From positions 1 to 37,030 of the forward strand of contig JAKPQL010000030.1 in assembly GCA_029547045.1 (NCBI GenBank): DNA of 37,030 bases, given 5' to 3'. The notes beneath the pieces are model-generated. The model saw only the letters and a list, made by a program, of their open reading frames with translations. It was not told where the DNA came from and did not search any database. Below are positions 1 to 8,600 of the stretch, piece after piece. The translations under genes and the position numbers were made by a program. The stretch is from Deltaproteobacteria bacterium (GTDB lineage Bacteria > Desulfobacterota > Desulfomonilia > UBA1062). How positions within the stretch are numbered: position 1 is the stretch's first letter; each line of letters starts with the position of its first letter.

Positions 1-2
1 AG

Positions 3-398
3 CACAAGCACCAGGGCCTGGAGAAGGACAAGCCGGACACCGGCCTCATCCGCATGGCGACGGACATCGCCGAGGCCCTGTTCAGGATCCTGAGCCAGGA
101 CGGGGTCATCCTCAGCCAGTCCTTCTTCCGCACCATGTTCACGACCTACATCGAGGAGTCGCGCATGGCCATCGAGAAATACAACGCCCTGTCGCTCATC
201 AACGGCCTCACCTATGACCGCCACAGCGAGATCGAGGCCTCGGAGGCCTTCGTGGAATCGCTCAAGACGGCGACCGCCAACTATGTCGCTGACCCGGTGG
301 GCATCCCCATGATGAGCGCCTGGTCCCGCATCCGCGCGGCCATCCCCGACTTCCAGGACCGGCTCAACGAGGCCGTGGAGGAGGACAACCGGGTGTAG
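3..398 (+). CDS. C-terminal part of a probable glucosyl-3-phosphoglycerate synthase-like glycosyltransferase (5' end outside window)
   Basis: The frame is open from the first bases to a TAG stop, so this is the last ~131 residues of a longer protein. It begins with an HKHQ motif, followed by a helix of the form GLIRMATDIAEALF and then a long helical tail. From memory this resembles the C-terminal region of glucosyl- and mannosyl-3-phosphoglycerate synthases (GT-A fold), where an H-x-(H/N)-x motif near the metal site precedes a helical domain. Such enzymes make precursors of compatible solutes such as glucosylglycerate. The nucleotide-sugar-binding N-terminal half is missing, so the donor sugar cannot be judged. 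An unrelated family-2 glycosyltransferase tail is the main alternative. Confidence 0.45.
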   Translation, partial: HKHQGLEKDKPDTGLIRMATDIAEALFRILSQDGVILSQSFFRTMFTTYIEESRMAIEKYNALSLINGLTYDRHSEIEASEAFVESLKTATANYVADPVGIPMMSAWSRIRAAIPDFQDRLNEAVEEDNRV

Positions 399-423
399 TG
401 CCGGGTCCTTCCTGCACCGCCTC

Positions 424-1404
424 TCACCTGAACATCACCGCGCGGAAGGCGATGTAGCCAAAGTATACGGCGAGAAGGGCCGCGCCCTCGGCACGGGTGA
501 TCCTTCTCAGGGAAGTCATGGCCATAGGCAGCAGGATCAGGGAGATGGCGAGCATGGCCGCGAGGTCGAGCCTGCCCCCTGCCGGGACCGCCACCGGGGC
601 GATGGCGCCGGCCAGGCCGAGCACCAGGCACAGGTTGAAGATGTTCGACCCCACCACGTTGCCCACGGCCAGCTCGGGCTCGTTCCTCCACGCGGCTATG
701 CATGAGGCCGCGAGCTCCGGCAGGGAGGTCCCCACGGCCACCACGGTGAGCCCGATGAGTCCCTCGGAGACACCCAGGCCCCTTGCCGCCCCCACCGCGC
801 CCATAACCGTGAGCTTGCCCCCGGCCACGAGCAGGGCCAGTCCGGCCATGGTCCTCACCACATCGGAGAGAAGGGATCCGCCGGCAGAAGCGGCGATGCC
901 GCCTTCCACCTCATCGAGATACCGGTCGGAGCGCCTCGCCCGCACGGCGTCGAAGATGTTGTAGTAGAGGAAGACCCCGAACAGGAGCAGGAGCACGAGA
1001 CAGTCCGAACGCGAAAAGACGTCAGGCATGCCCTGCAGCAATCCATCGAGACCCAGGAGCACCGCCACCGCGGACACGAGGATCATCATGGGGATCTCGC
1101 GGACGATGACCGTGCCGCCCACCTGAATCGGCCTGAACACGGCGGCCAGGCCGAGGATGAGGCCGATGTTCGCCAGGTTCGACCCGACGACGTTGCCGAA
1201 GGCCACACCGTGGCTCCCCTGGAGCACGGCCACAAGGTTCACCACGAGCTCGGGCGCGCTCGTGCCGAAGGCCACGATGGTGAGCCCGATGATGAGCGGC
1301 GACACCCGCAGGGCCCGGGCGATGCCCGAGGCGCCCCGAACCAGGAGGTCGCCGCCTGAGAAGAGCATGGCGATTCCTGCCGCCAGAAAGAGCCCCGTGA
1401 TCAT
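424..1404 (-). CDS. CaCA-family sodium/calcium exchanger (YrbG-like)
   Basis: A 326-residue, very hydrophobic inner-membrane protein made of two homologous halves, as expected for the Ca2+/cation antiporter family. The first half has AFGTSAPEL followed by GNVVGSN; the second repeats them as AVGTSLPEL and GNVVGSN. These alpha-repeats carry the acidic and asparagine residues that bind Na+ and Ca2+. A hydrophilic loop rich in R, D and E (about residues 160-180) separates the halves. The start at 1404 is chosen because GGAGGAG lies about 8 nt upstream; a start 27 nt further upstream has no ribosome-binding site. It is divergent from the ClC gene across 95 nt. It probably exports Ca2+ using the Na+ or H+ gradient; the ion coupling is inferred. 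Confidence 0.9.
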   Translation of the reverse strand: MITGLFLAAGIAMLFSGGDLLVRGASGIARALRVSPLIIGLTIVAFGTSAPELVVNLVAVLQGSHGVAFGNVVGSNLANIGLILGLAAVFRPIQVGGTVIVREIPMMILVSAVAVLLGLDGLLQGMPDVFSRSDCLVLLLLFGVFLYYNIFDAVRARRSDRYLDEVEGGIAASAGGSLLSDVVRTMAGLALLVAGGKLTVMGAVGAARGLGVSEGLIGLTVVAVGTSLPELAASCIAAWRNEPELAVGNVVGSNIFNLCLVLGLAGAIAPVAVPAGGRLDLAAMLAISLILLPMAMTSLRRITRAEGAALLAVYFGYIAFRAVMFR

Positions 1405-1499
1405 GGCGGACACTCTCCTCCACTTTTCCACTGGAAATCAACCATCAAATGTATCATATCGGGGACCATGGACACAGGCCCATTGCCAGGCGGCACACC

Positions 1500-3227
1500 A
1501 TGAAGACGGAAGGATTTACCCTCCGGGGGCTCATTGCCATCCTGAGGGGTCTGCCCGAGAACACCCGGGACCTCCTGCAGACCATGTTCCTGGGCGTCAT
1601 GGCGGCGCTGTCCGCCGTGGCCTTCCTGCTCCTGACCAACTACGTCTTCCAGGTGACGTTCCTGTCCTTCGCCTCCCGCTCCCTCACCTTCTTCCTCATC
1701 GCGAGCTTCTTCGTCATCATGACCACCTCGCTCGTGGTGGGTTTGCTGCTGACCAGGCTCAGCCCGGACGCTGCGGGCAGCGGGATCCCCCAGCTCAAGG
1801 CCGCGTACTGGAAGGAGGTGGGCTACGTCCACTGGCGGCCCGTGGTGGTGAAGTTCATCGCGGGCGTGCTCAGCCTGGGCGGCGGCACGAGCCTGGGCAG
1901 GGAAGGCCCCACCGTGTACATCGGCGGCGGCCTCGCCTCGGTGCTTTCAGGTCATCTCGGCTACCCCAAGCGGCTCCGACGCGGAGCCATGGTCATCGGT
2001 GCGTCGGCGGGCCTGGCCGCGGCCTTCAACACACCGCTGGCCGCCATCACCTTCGTGCTCGAGGAGATCATCACCGACATCAACAGCCGCATCATCGGCC
2101 GGGTGGTCCTCTCCTCGGTGCTGGGTGCCTTCGTGGTATACGCCATCGTGGGCAAACAGCCAGCCTTCATCCTGCCCGCCATCGACGCGGTGTCCTGGAA
2201 GGTCTATGCGGTCTATCCCCTGGTGGCCATGGTGTCCTCCCTGGCAGGGGTCGTCTTCCACCGATCCACCCTGGCCTGGAGGGAACGGATCAAGGGCCAG
2301 CGAGCGGCCCCGCCCTGGTTCCTGCCCTGCTGCGGCGGGTTCATCACCTGGGTCATAGGGGTGGGTTGCTTCATCATAACAGGCAAGGTGGGCATCTTCG
2401 GCCTCGGGTACCACGACCTCTCGGAGGCCCTGTCCCATGGCTTCGTCTGGTGGATCGCGGGTATCCTCCTCGCTGGCAAGCTCGTGGCCTTCATCGCTTC
2501 CTACAGCTTCGGCGGCTGCGGGGGCATCTTCTCCCCCAGCCTCTTCCTGGGCGGCATGAGCGGGTTCTTCATCTCGGGCCTGGCCGGCCTCTGGCTCCCC
2601 CTCACCCCTTCGGACCACATCTCGGCCGCCGCCGTGGGCATGACCGCGTGCCTGGTGAGCATCATCCGGGCCCCCCTGACCTCGCTCCTCATCGTGTTCG
2701 AGATGACGCACCAGTTCGCGCTCGTGCCGGGCCTCATGATCGCTGTCATCGTGGGCAAGATCGTCTGCAGGCTCGCCGGAGACCTGAACTTCTACGACGC
2801 CCTGCTCGTCCAGGACGGCCACGAGCTCATCAAGATCAGACCTCCCGTGGACATCAGGGCATGGCAGAACCTGCCCGTGTCCGCCATCGCCAACAGCAAG
2901 CCCGTCATCGCGAGCAGCCTGGACAAGGCCTACCTCAAGGAACTCATCGAGAAACACCCGTACAACGGGTTCCCCGTGGTCCTCGACGGCACCCTCAAGG
3001 GACTGGTGACCCGCAAACAGATCGAGGGGACGCTCAGGACGGACACCTCCATAGAGCCCGAGGAGGCTGTCACCTGCTATTTCGACCAGCCGGTGCGCGA
3101 CGTCGCCGACAAGTTCATCGATTCGCCCTCAGGGGTGATGGTTGTCATGGACCGGTCGACCGGATGGGTGGGCGGTATCATCACGCTGCACGACCTGCTC
3201 CGTGCCCAGGCCTCCATGATGGACTGA
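1500..3227 (+). CDS. ClC-type chloride channel/antiporter with C-terminal CBS domains
   Basis: A 575-residue ClC-family membrane protein. The signature loops are present: GSGIP at residues 93-97, GREGP at 133-137 with the gating glutamate at 135, and GGIFSPSLFLG near residue 340, which together form the anion pathway. After the membrane domain, from about residue 455, comes a soluble region with a CBS-pair pattern, which in this family regulates gating, often through nucleotide binding. The start at 1500 matches the family N-terminus; an in-frame ATG at 1449 adds 17 residues, and neither has a strong Shine-Dalgarno. The gating glutamate is compatible with an H+/Cl- exchanger, but the internal 'proton glutamate' was not checked, so channel and antiporter cannot be separated. 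Confidence 0.92.
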   Translation: MKTEGFTLRGLIAILRGLPENTRDLLQTMFLGVMAALSAVAFLLLTNYVFQVTFLSFASRSLTFFLIASFFVIMTTSLVVGLLLTRLSPDAAGSGIPQLKAAYWKEVGYVHWRPVVVKFIAGVLSLGGGTSLGREGPTVYIGGGLASVLSGHLGYPKRLRRGAMVIGASAGLAAAFNTPLAAITFVLEEIITDINSRIIGRVVLSSVLGAFVVYAIVGKQPAFILPAIDAVSWKVYAVYPLVAMVSSLAGVVFHRSTLAWRERIKGQRAAPPWFLPCCGGFITWVIGVGCFIITGKVGIFGLGYHDLSEALSHGFVWWIAGILLAGKLVAFIASYSFGGCGGIFSPSLFLGGMSGFFISGLAGLWLPLTPSDHISAAAVGMTACLVSIIRAPLTSLLIVFEMTHQFALVPGLMIAVIVGKIVCRLAGDLNFYDALLVQDGHELIKIRPPVDIRAWQNLPVSAIANSKPVIASSLDKAYLKELIEKHPYNGFPVVLDGTLKGLVTRKQIEGTLRTDTSIEPEEAVTCYFDQPVRDVADKFIDSPSGVMVVMDRSTGWVGGIITLHDLLRAQASMMD

Positions 3228-3381
3228 TTGCCAGGGCTCAAACCCGGATTCTGCGTTTGGAGGGTTTTGGAGATCGGACTTGCAGAAAGACAATCCCGAT
3301 TTTCCCGGCTCATCCGTTACCTGCACTCCTGGTGCGTATCCACCCTGGACGGACATCTTCGAATGAAAAATCCGGCTTCAA

Positions 3382-5106
3382 TCACTTCATCTGAGAGCCT
3401 GCAGCAACTGAATCGGGTCCTGCTATAAGAAGGGAGACCGTCCACTCTTGGGCGTTCCCGGTAATGACGATCCGGTCCTCGGGCAGGCGGGAATGGATAT
3501 AGGCCAGGAGGATCTCGTTCATCCGGGCCGTCACGTTCCTTGCCCTGGCGTTGCGGAAGAGCTGCGGGTCCTTGAGGCCTACCCGGGCTCTCACGGTATC
3601 GTGTTCGCGGATCTTCTCCAGCGGCCCGTCCATGTCCTGGCTGAGCCTCGAGGGAAGCACGGGGTAGCGGAAGCGGCAAATCGTCTGCGGAATCCGCTCT
3701 TCAGAGACCGGAACCACCATGCCGGTGTCGCGCTGGATCGTGGACGCGATAAACCCCAGAGCCTGGTCCGTGAGCGGCTCGTCTGCAATCCTGAACAGGG
3801 TGAGCCCTGCACTGCCGGGGTCGAACGCGTACCTCCAGGAATAGTACTGGGGTGCAGGGGGCTGGGTGTTGAGCCAATCAAGGGTTTTCCGAAGGGTCTT
3901 CCTCGCCGCCTCGTGACTGTCCATGCCCCCTGGCGCCTGCGGGGCCCTGGACTCCGGCGCCGGCCCCGCCCTCTCCATGGTCTCCATGAGCCTGTTGATG
4001 AACTCACTGCCGGTCTTGAAGGTCTTGCTCACGTACTCGTCCGAGGGGATGACATCCACCGACAGGGCCGGGTTCTCCCCCATGACGAGACGCAGCGTCA
4101 CCTTCAGTTCTTCTGCCACCTTCTCCCTCTGCTCCGGGTCTCCCACGATGGTGAGCTTGAGGGTCACCTTTCTTCCCTCGAAGGTCTGCTGTTTGCTCAG
4201 GATACGGTACTTCTTCTCGAACTCCGCCAGGACCCGGTTGATGTTCTTCTTGGTGTTCACCTCCCACGCCACCTGCGATAGCGCCGACGACAGCGGCACT
4301 GCGATGACGAGCACGAAAAGCAGGGGCAAGGCGATCTTGAGCCGTGCCCACCGCAGCGCCTTGCGCTCCGCTATGTGGAGGGACTTCACGAACCGGTACG
4401 TCGCCCTCATCTTCTCCTGCCCCCCGATGATCTGATTCTCCAGGCGGCTCACATCGACCCTTGCGAATCCTGCCAGCAAAAAGAACAGGTCAGAGACCAG
4501 GATGATGGCCGCCAGGTTTGCGATGAAGAGCAGGGTGGACCCGAGAAACACCTTGCCGTCCACTATGCCCAGGCCGAAACCCATGACGCACAGGGGAGGA
4601 ACCAGGGCGATGGATATGGCCGTGCCGGCGGCAGCGCTCACCGTGTCGCTCGCCTGACGGGCCGTGGTGAGGGATGCCACCACCGCACAGAACAGTGCAA
4701 CGAAGAGGTCCAGCGCGTTGGGCTGGGTACGGGCCGCGATCTCCGGTGTGATCTGCTCGAAGGGCAGGATCACGGTGGTGAGCGCCGCGAAGACCACCAC
4801 GCCCGCAGTGCTCAAGAAGACCCGTATGAGCGAGCGCAGGGCGAGGTAGAGGTTGCCCACGGCGAAGGCCATGCCGGTCTGCACGAGGGGGGTCATGAGC
4901 GGGGAAACGAGCATGGCGCCGATGACCACTGCCGTGGAGTTCATGACCAGGCCGAAAAAGGCGATTCCCGCGGAGATGGCCAGGTATATCCAGTATACGG
5001 CAGGATTCTGCTCGGTGGATGCGAACAGCTCCTCGGCCACCCCCTGGATGCGGTCCTCGTGCAGGCCGATGAGACTCAGGAACCGCCTCTGCAGAATTCG
5101 GTCCAT
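3382..5106 (-). CDS. DUF389 family membrane protein
   Basis: A 574-residue protein of the DUF389 (TIGR00341-type) family. The family core is visible: NPAVYWIYLAISAGIAFFG, then NSTAVVIGAMLVSPLMTP, then several membrane spans up to about residue 210. The C-terminal half is soluble, rich in E and K and without recognisable motifs, and much longer than in minimal family members. The function of DUF389 proteins is unknown, so no substrate is proposed. The start at 5106 (MDRILQ) is used because an earlier in-frame ATG at 5178 would overlap the upstream ATPase by 47 nt and encodes a Pro/Arg-rich leader. The ATPase ends 25 nt upstream, suggesting one transcript. It is convergent with the ClC gene, with no clear terminator in the 154-nt gap. 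Confidence 0.8.
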   Translation of the reverse strand: MDRILQRRFLSLIGLHEDRIQGVAEELFASTEQNPAVYWIYLAISAGIAFFGLVMNSTAVVIGAMLVSPLMTPLVQTGMAFAVGNLYLALRSLIRVFLSTAGVVVFAALTTVILPFEQITPEIAARTQPNALDLFVALFCAVVASLTTARQASDTVSAAAGTAISIALVPPLCVMGFGLGIVDGKVFLGSTLLFIANLAAIILVSDLFFLLAGFARVDVSRLENQIIGGQEKMRATYRFVKSLHIAERKALRWARLKIALPLLFVLVIAVPLSSALSQVAWEVNTKKNINRVLAEFEKKYRILSKQQTFEGRKVTLKLTIVGDPEQREKVAEELKVTLRLVMGENPALSVDVIPSDEYVSKTFKTGSEFINRLMETMERAGPAPESRAPQAPGGMDSHEAARKTLRKTLDWLNTQPPAPQYYSWRYAFDPGSAGLTLFRIADEPLTDQALGFIASTIQRDTGMVVPVSEERIPQTICRFRYPVLPSRLSQDMDGPLEKIREHDTVRARVGLKDPQLFRNARARNVTARMNEILLAYIHSRLPEDRIVITGNAQEWTVSLLIAGPDSVAAGSQMK

Positions 5107-5131
5107 GGTGAAAGTATAGCCCCGGGAACGA

Positions 5132-7834
5132 TCAGGGCAAGGCCCTGGAGGCCCTGCGGCGCACGATGGCCTTTTCAATACCCACCACCACCATCACCAG
5201 GGATGCGGCGATGACGATGCGCGCCCATGCATCCACGCCGATGGGGCTCGTGTGGAATGCCGTATTCATGGCCGGGGCATAGGTAAAGAGGAGTTGCAGG
5301 AGGACCATGAGCCCTGCCCCGCCGAAGACCCACGGGTTGGAGAAGAACCCCACCTCGAAGACCGACTTGGTGAGCGACCGGCAGTTGAAGAGGTAGAAGA
5401 GCTCGCCCATGACGAACACGTTCACCGCCACGGTCCTGGCCACCTCGGGCGAGGACCCGGCGTAGAGCAACTCGTACTTGAACAGGCCGAAGGCGCCCAA
5501 CAGCAGGAGGAACCCCACGATGATGATCCGCCATATGAGAGTGCGGGTAAGGATCGGTTCCCCTGGGTTGCGCGGGTGCCGGTCCATGATGTCCGGCTCC
5601 TTGGGCTCGAAGACGAGCATGAGGCCGAGCAGCACGGCCGTGGTCATGTTGATCCACAGGATCTGCACGGGCAGGATGGGAAGCACCGCGCCCACCAGGA
5701 CGGCGGCCAGGATCACCAGTCCCTCGCCGATGTTGGTGGGGAGCGTCCACACGATGAACTTGGTGAGGTTGTCGTAGGTGCCCCTGCCCTCCTCCACCGC
5801 GGCCTCTATGGAGGCGAAGTTGTCGTCGGTGAGCACCATGTCCGAGGCCTCCTTGGCCACGTCCGTTCCCGTGATGCCCATGGCCACGCCGATGTCGGCA
5901 CGTTTCAGTGCAGGGGCGTCGTTCACCCCGTCCCCGGTCATGGCCACGACGTTGCCCTTGGCCTGGAGGGCCTCCACCAGCCGGAGCTTCTGCTCGGGCG
6001 CCACCCGGGCGTATACCGAGACGTCGTCCACGATGTCTATGATCTCGCGGTCGCTCATGGATGCCAGCTCCCTTCCGGTCAGCACCCGTGTCGCGTTGTG
6101 CAGGCCGATCCTCCCGGCAATGGCGCTGGCGGTGAGCGCATGGTCCCCGGTGATCATCTTCACGCGGATCCCGGCGGTGTGGCAGTTCTTCACCGCCTCC
6201 ACGGCCTCGCCCCGGGGCGGGTCGATCATGCCCTGCAGGCCCAGGAAGGTGAGGCCCGCTTCTATGTCATGGTGGTCGATCCTGTGTTTGGCTCCCTGCA
6301 CGATTTTCCGGGCAAAGGCCAGCACCCTGAGGCCCTGGGACGCCATGGCGTCCACGGAGGCGTGGATGGCCCTCCCGTCGAGATCCACTGGCGAGCCCTC
6401 CCTGCCCAGGGCCGAGGAGCTGCGCTCCAGAACGGCCTCCACCGATCCCTTCACGTAGACCACGGCCTCCTGCCCATGGGCATGGAGGGTGGCCATGTAC
6501 TGGTGATGGGACTCGAAGGGGATGGTGTCGAGGCGCTCAAACCGCGAGATTTCCCGTTCCACAAAGAGGCCAGCCTTGGCCGCCGAGACGATGAGGGCGC
6601 CCTCGGTGGGGTCTCCCTGCACGGCTAGCCGGCCCTCTTTCTCGGCCAGACGGCTGTCGTTGCAGAGCAGGCCGCACCTGAGGGTCTCCACGAGGGCTGC
6701 CGTGGGATCAGCCTCTTCGGACAGGCCCTGGCGGGTGATCCCGCCATCCAGGGAGTACCCTGTGCCGCCCACCTCCCAGGCCTCGCCTCCAGCCACGATC
6801 TCCTGGACCGTCATCTGGTTTTCGGTGAGCGTGCCCGTCTTGTCCGAGCAGATCACCGTGGTGCTGCCCAGGGTTTCCACGGCCGGGAGCTTGCGGATGA
6901 TGGCCCGCCTGCGTGCCATGCGCGCAACGCCGATGGCCAGCGTGATGGTCAGGGCCGCGGGCAGTCCCTCGGGGATGGCCCCCACGGCCAGGGCCACGGC
7001 GGCCAGGAACATGTCGAAGGCGCTCTGGCCGCGCAGGATGCCCACCACGAATGCCAGCGCCGCAAGCCCCAGAATCACGTAGAGCAGCACCCTGCTGAAC
7101 TCCTCGATCTTGCGCAGCAGCGGCGTCTGCAGCTCCTCGGTCTCGGAGATGAGCGTCGAGATGCGGCCCACCTCGGTGTGGTCGCCGATGGCCACCACCA
7201 CGCCCGTGGCCTGCCCGTAGGTGACCAGGGTGGACCCGTAGGCCATGTTGGTCCGGTCGGCCAGCACCGTGTCGTGGGGCAGGACCTCTTCGGACTTCTG
7301 GACCGGAAGCGACTCGCCCGTGAGCGCAGACTCGTCTACCTGGAAGTCCCTGGCCGCGATGAGGCGCAGGTCGGCAGGCACCTTGTCCCCGGACTGGAGC
7401 AGTACGACATCACCGGGGACCACCTCGGCGGAAGAGATGCGCACCTTCGATCCCGAGCGTACAACAGTGGCCTCGGTGACCATGGTCCTGGCCAGGGCCT
7501 CCATGGCCTTGACTGCCTTGGACTCCTGGACGAAGCCGATGACGGCGTTCACCAGCACCACGCCGAAGATGACCCCTGCGTCCACCCATTCCTGGAGCAG
7601 TGCCGTGATGAGCCCGGAAACGATGAGGATGTAGATCAGTGGCTGGTGGAACTGGAGGAGGAACCGCAGCAGCGGCCCCTTGCCCTTCCTGGTGGTGAGG
7701 ACGTTGTCACCGAAGCTCTCCCGTCTTTCCTCGATCTCGAACTGGTCGAGCCCCTTATCCCTGTTGGTTTCGAGGAGATCGATCACCTCCGTGGAGGGCA
7801 TGTGGTGCCAGTGCTTCCCCATAAGCTGTTCCAT
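5132..7834 (-). CDS. P-type cation-transporting ATPase (type II, Ca2+-ATPase-like)
   Basis: A full-length 900-residue P-type ATPase. The N-terminal cation-ATPase domain covers residues 1-60. The actuator motif TGES is at 173-176, the ion-binding helix has PEGLP at 288-292, the phosphorylation motif DKTGTLT starts at Asp331, and the hinge motif GDGVNDAP lies near residue 630. A C-terminal set of membrane helices follows. PEGLP in helix M4 and the N-terminal domain point to the type II group (Ca2+ or Na+/K+-like) rather than to heavy-metal pumps, which carry CPx instead. No cysteine-rich metal-binding domain is present. AGGAG about 9 nt before the ATG at 7834 supports the start. The transported ion is not decided; Ca2+ fits the nearby exchanger. 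Confidence 0.92.
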   Translation of the reverse strand: MEQLMGKHWHHMPSTEVIDLLETNRDKGLDQFEIEERRESFGDNVLTTRKGKGPLLRFLLQFHQPLIYILIVSGLITALLQEWVDAGVIFGVVLVNAVIGFVQESKAVKAMEALARTMVTEATVVRSGSKVRISSAEVVPGDVVLLQSGDKVPADLRLIAARDFQVDESALTGESLPVQKSEEVLPHDTVLADRTNMAYGSTLVTYGQATGVVVAIGDHTEVGRISTLISETEELQTPLLRKIEEFSRVLLYVILGLAALAFVVGILRGQSAFDMFLAAVALAVGAIPEGLPAALTITLAIGVARMARRRAIIRKLPAVETLGSTTVICSDKTGTLTENQMTVQEIVAGGEAWEVGGTGYSLDGGITRQGLSEEADPTAALVETLRCGLLCNDSRLAEKEGRLAVQGDPTEGALIVSAAKAGLFVEREISRFERLDTIPFESHHQYMATLHAHGQEAVVYVKGSVEAVLERSSSALGREGSPVDLDGRAIHASVDAMASQGLRVLAFARKIVQGAKHRIDHHDIEAGLTFLGLQGMIDPPRGEAVEAVKNCHTAGIRVKMITGDHALTASAIAGRIGLHNATRVLTGRELASMSDREIIDIVDDVSVYARVAPEQKLRLVEALQAKGNVVAMTGDGVNDAPALKRADIGVAMGITGTDVAKEASDMVLTDDNFASIEAAVEEGRGTYDNLTKFIVWTLPTNIGEGLVILAAVLVGAVLPILPVQILWINMTTAVLLGLMLVFEPKEPDIMDRHPRNPGEPILTRTLIWRIIIVGFLLLLGAFGLFKYELLYAGSSPEVARTVAVNVFVMGELFYLFNCRSLTKSVFEVGFFSNPWVFGGAGLMVLLQLLFTYAPAMNTAFHTSPIGVDAWARIVIAASLVMVVVGIEKAIVRRRASRALP

Positions 7835-8600
7835 ACATTCCTGCTCCTTTTCTGCATGGTGCGGGTCTCCGTTATCCGTGGATCCCGATCCCCTGAAGGC
7901 CTTGGTGTTCCGGTGCCCTGACAGGTCGGACCGGGCATCTGGAACGAGGCTTCGCGACGGATCGCGTTCTTCTGTACTCTGATGATGGAATAGAAATGCC
8001 TTCTATACCAGATCCGGCCCGGTCAAGAAACCTTTTTCGGTTTTCATACTGCGCACGGCCACGCTGGTCCCGCAGGCTCCTTTCCCGTGGTCTGTCCACG
8101 GAATCCCGTGATGTTCATATACTGTATGACGCACGCCTGCCACCACGGCCCGGAACAGTAGATCCCGGATGGTCACTGCACCCCTGTTCGGTTTGAATGA
8201 TCCCGAATCTCTTCCCCTACGGATCAGCTACACATGGGCAGGTACTATGTGCTCCCGCAGCAGTCAATTCCGAATGCCCTGCCCGGAACGATCACATCGC
8301 GCCTGCCGCACGCGATCCGTGCCGTATTTGTCTTGCCATTTCCCAGTGTATGGTGTTAGTACGCCCTGCATGGTTCTGCAGACACGATCCCGCCTCGCCG
8401 CACCGGTACCCGATGCCGGCCTCAGCCGCGCCGGCACGGGATGCACCCCGCCCTGAGAGCACCCGCCACACCCCAGCCGGAGAAACCCTTGCCCGGGCCA
8501 CAGAATCATACGGCCCACTTCGGGGCCTGGGGGTGCGTGCTGCACAACGGGTGGTAAGGGATCGTCCTGACCATCACACGGAGAAAGGAATACACTCACC
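7835..8600. other. Intergenic gap of 766 nt without a recognised gene
   Basis: This lies between the divergent ATPase gene (minus) and prfC (plus). Several reading frames of 60-135 codons exist on both strands, but none has a convincing ribosome-binding site or recognisable protein, and all are rich in Pro, Arg and Ser as expected from chance reading of GC-rich DNA. Small hairpins can be drawn: CCGTGG/CCACGG at 8085-8101 and ATCGCG/CGCGAT near 8297-8317. There is no tRNA cloverleaf and no riboswitch motif that I recognise. It must contain the promoters of both flanking genes. A decayed gene or an unrecognised small RNA remains possible. Confidence 0.5.

Noticed and set aside
1157-3394. 745-codon plus-strand frame over the ClC gene
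   Set aside because: Same strand, other frame; Pro/Arg/His-rich, no family features, while the ClC frame contains all channel motifs.
8085-8101. Hairpin CCGTGG/CCACGG as a terminator or riboswitch
   Set aside because: Short stem, no T-run, no match to a known riboswitch core.
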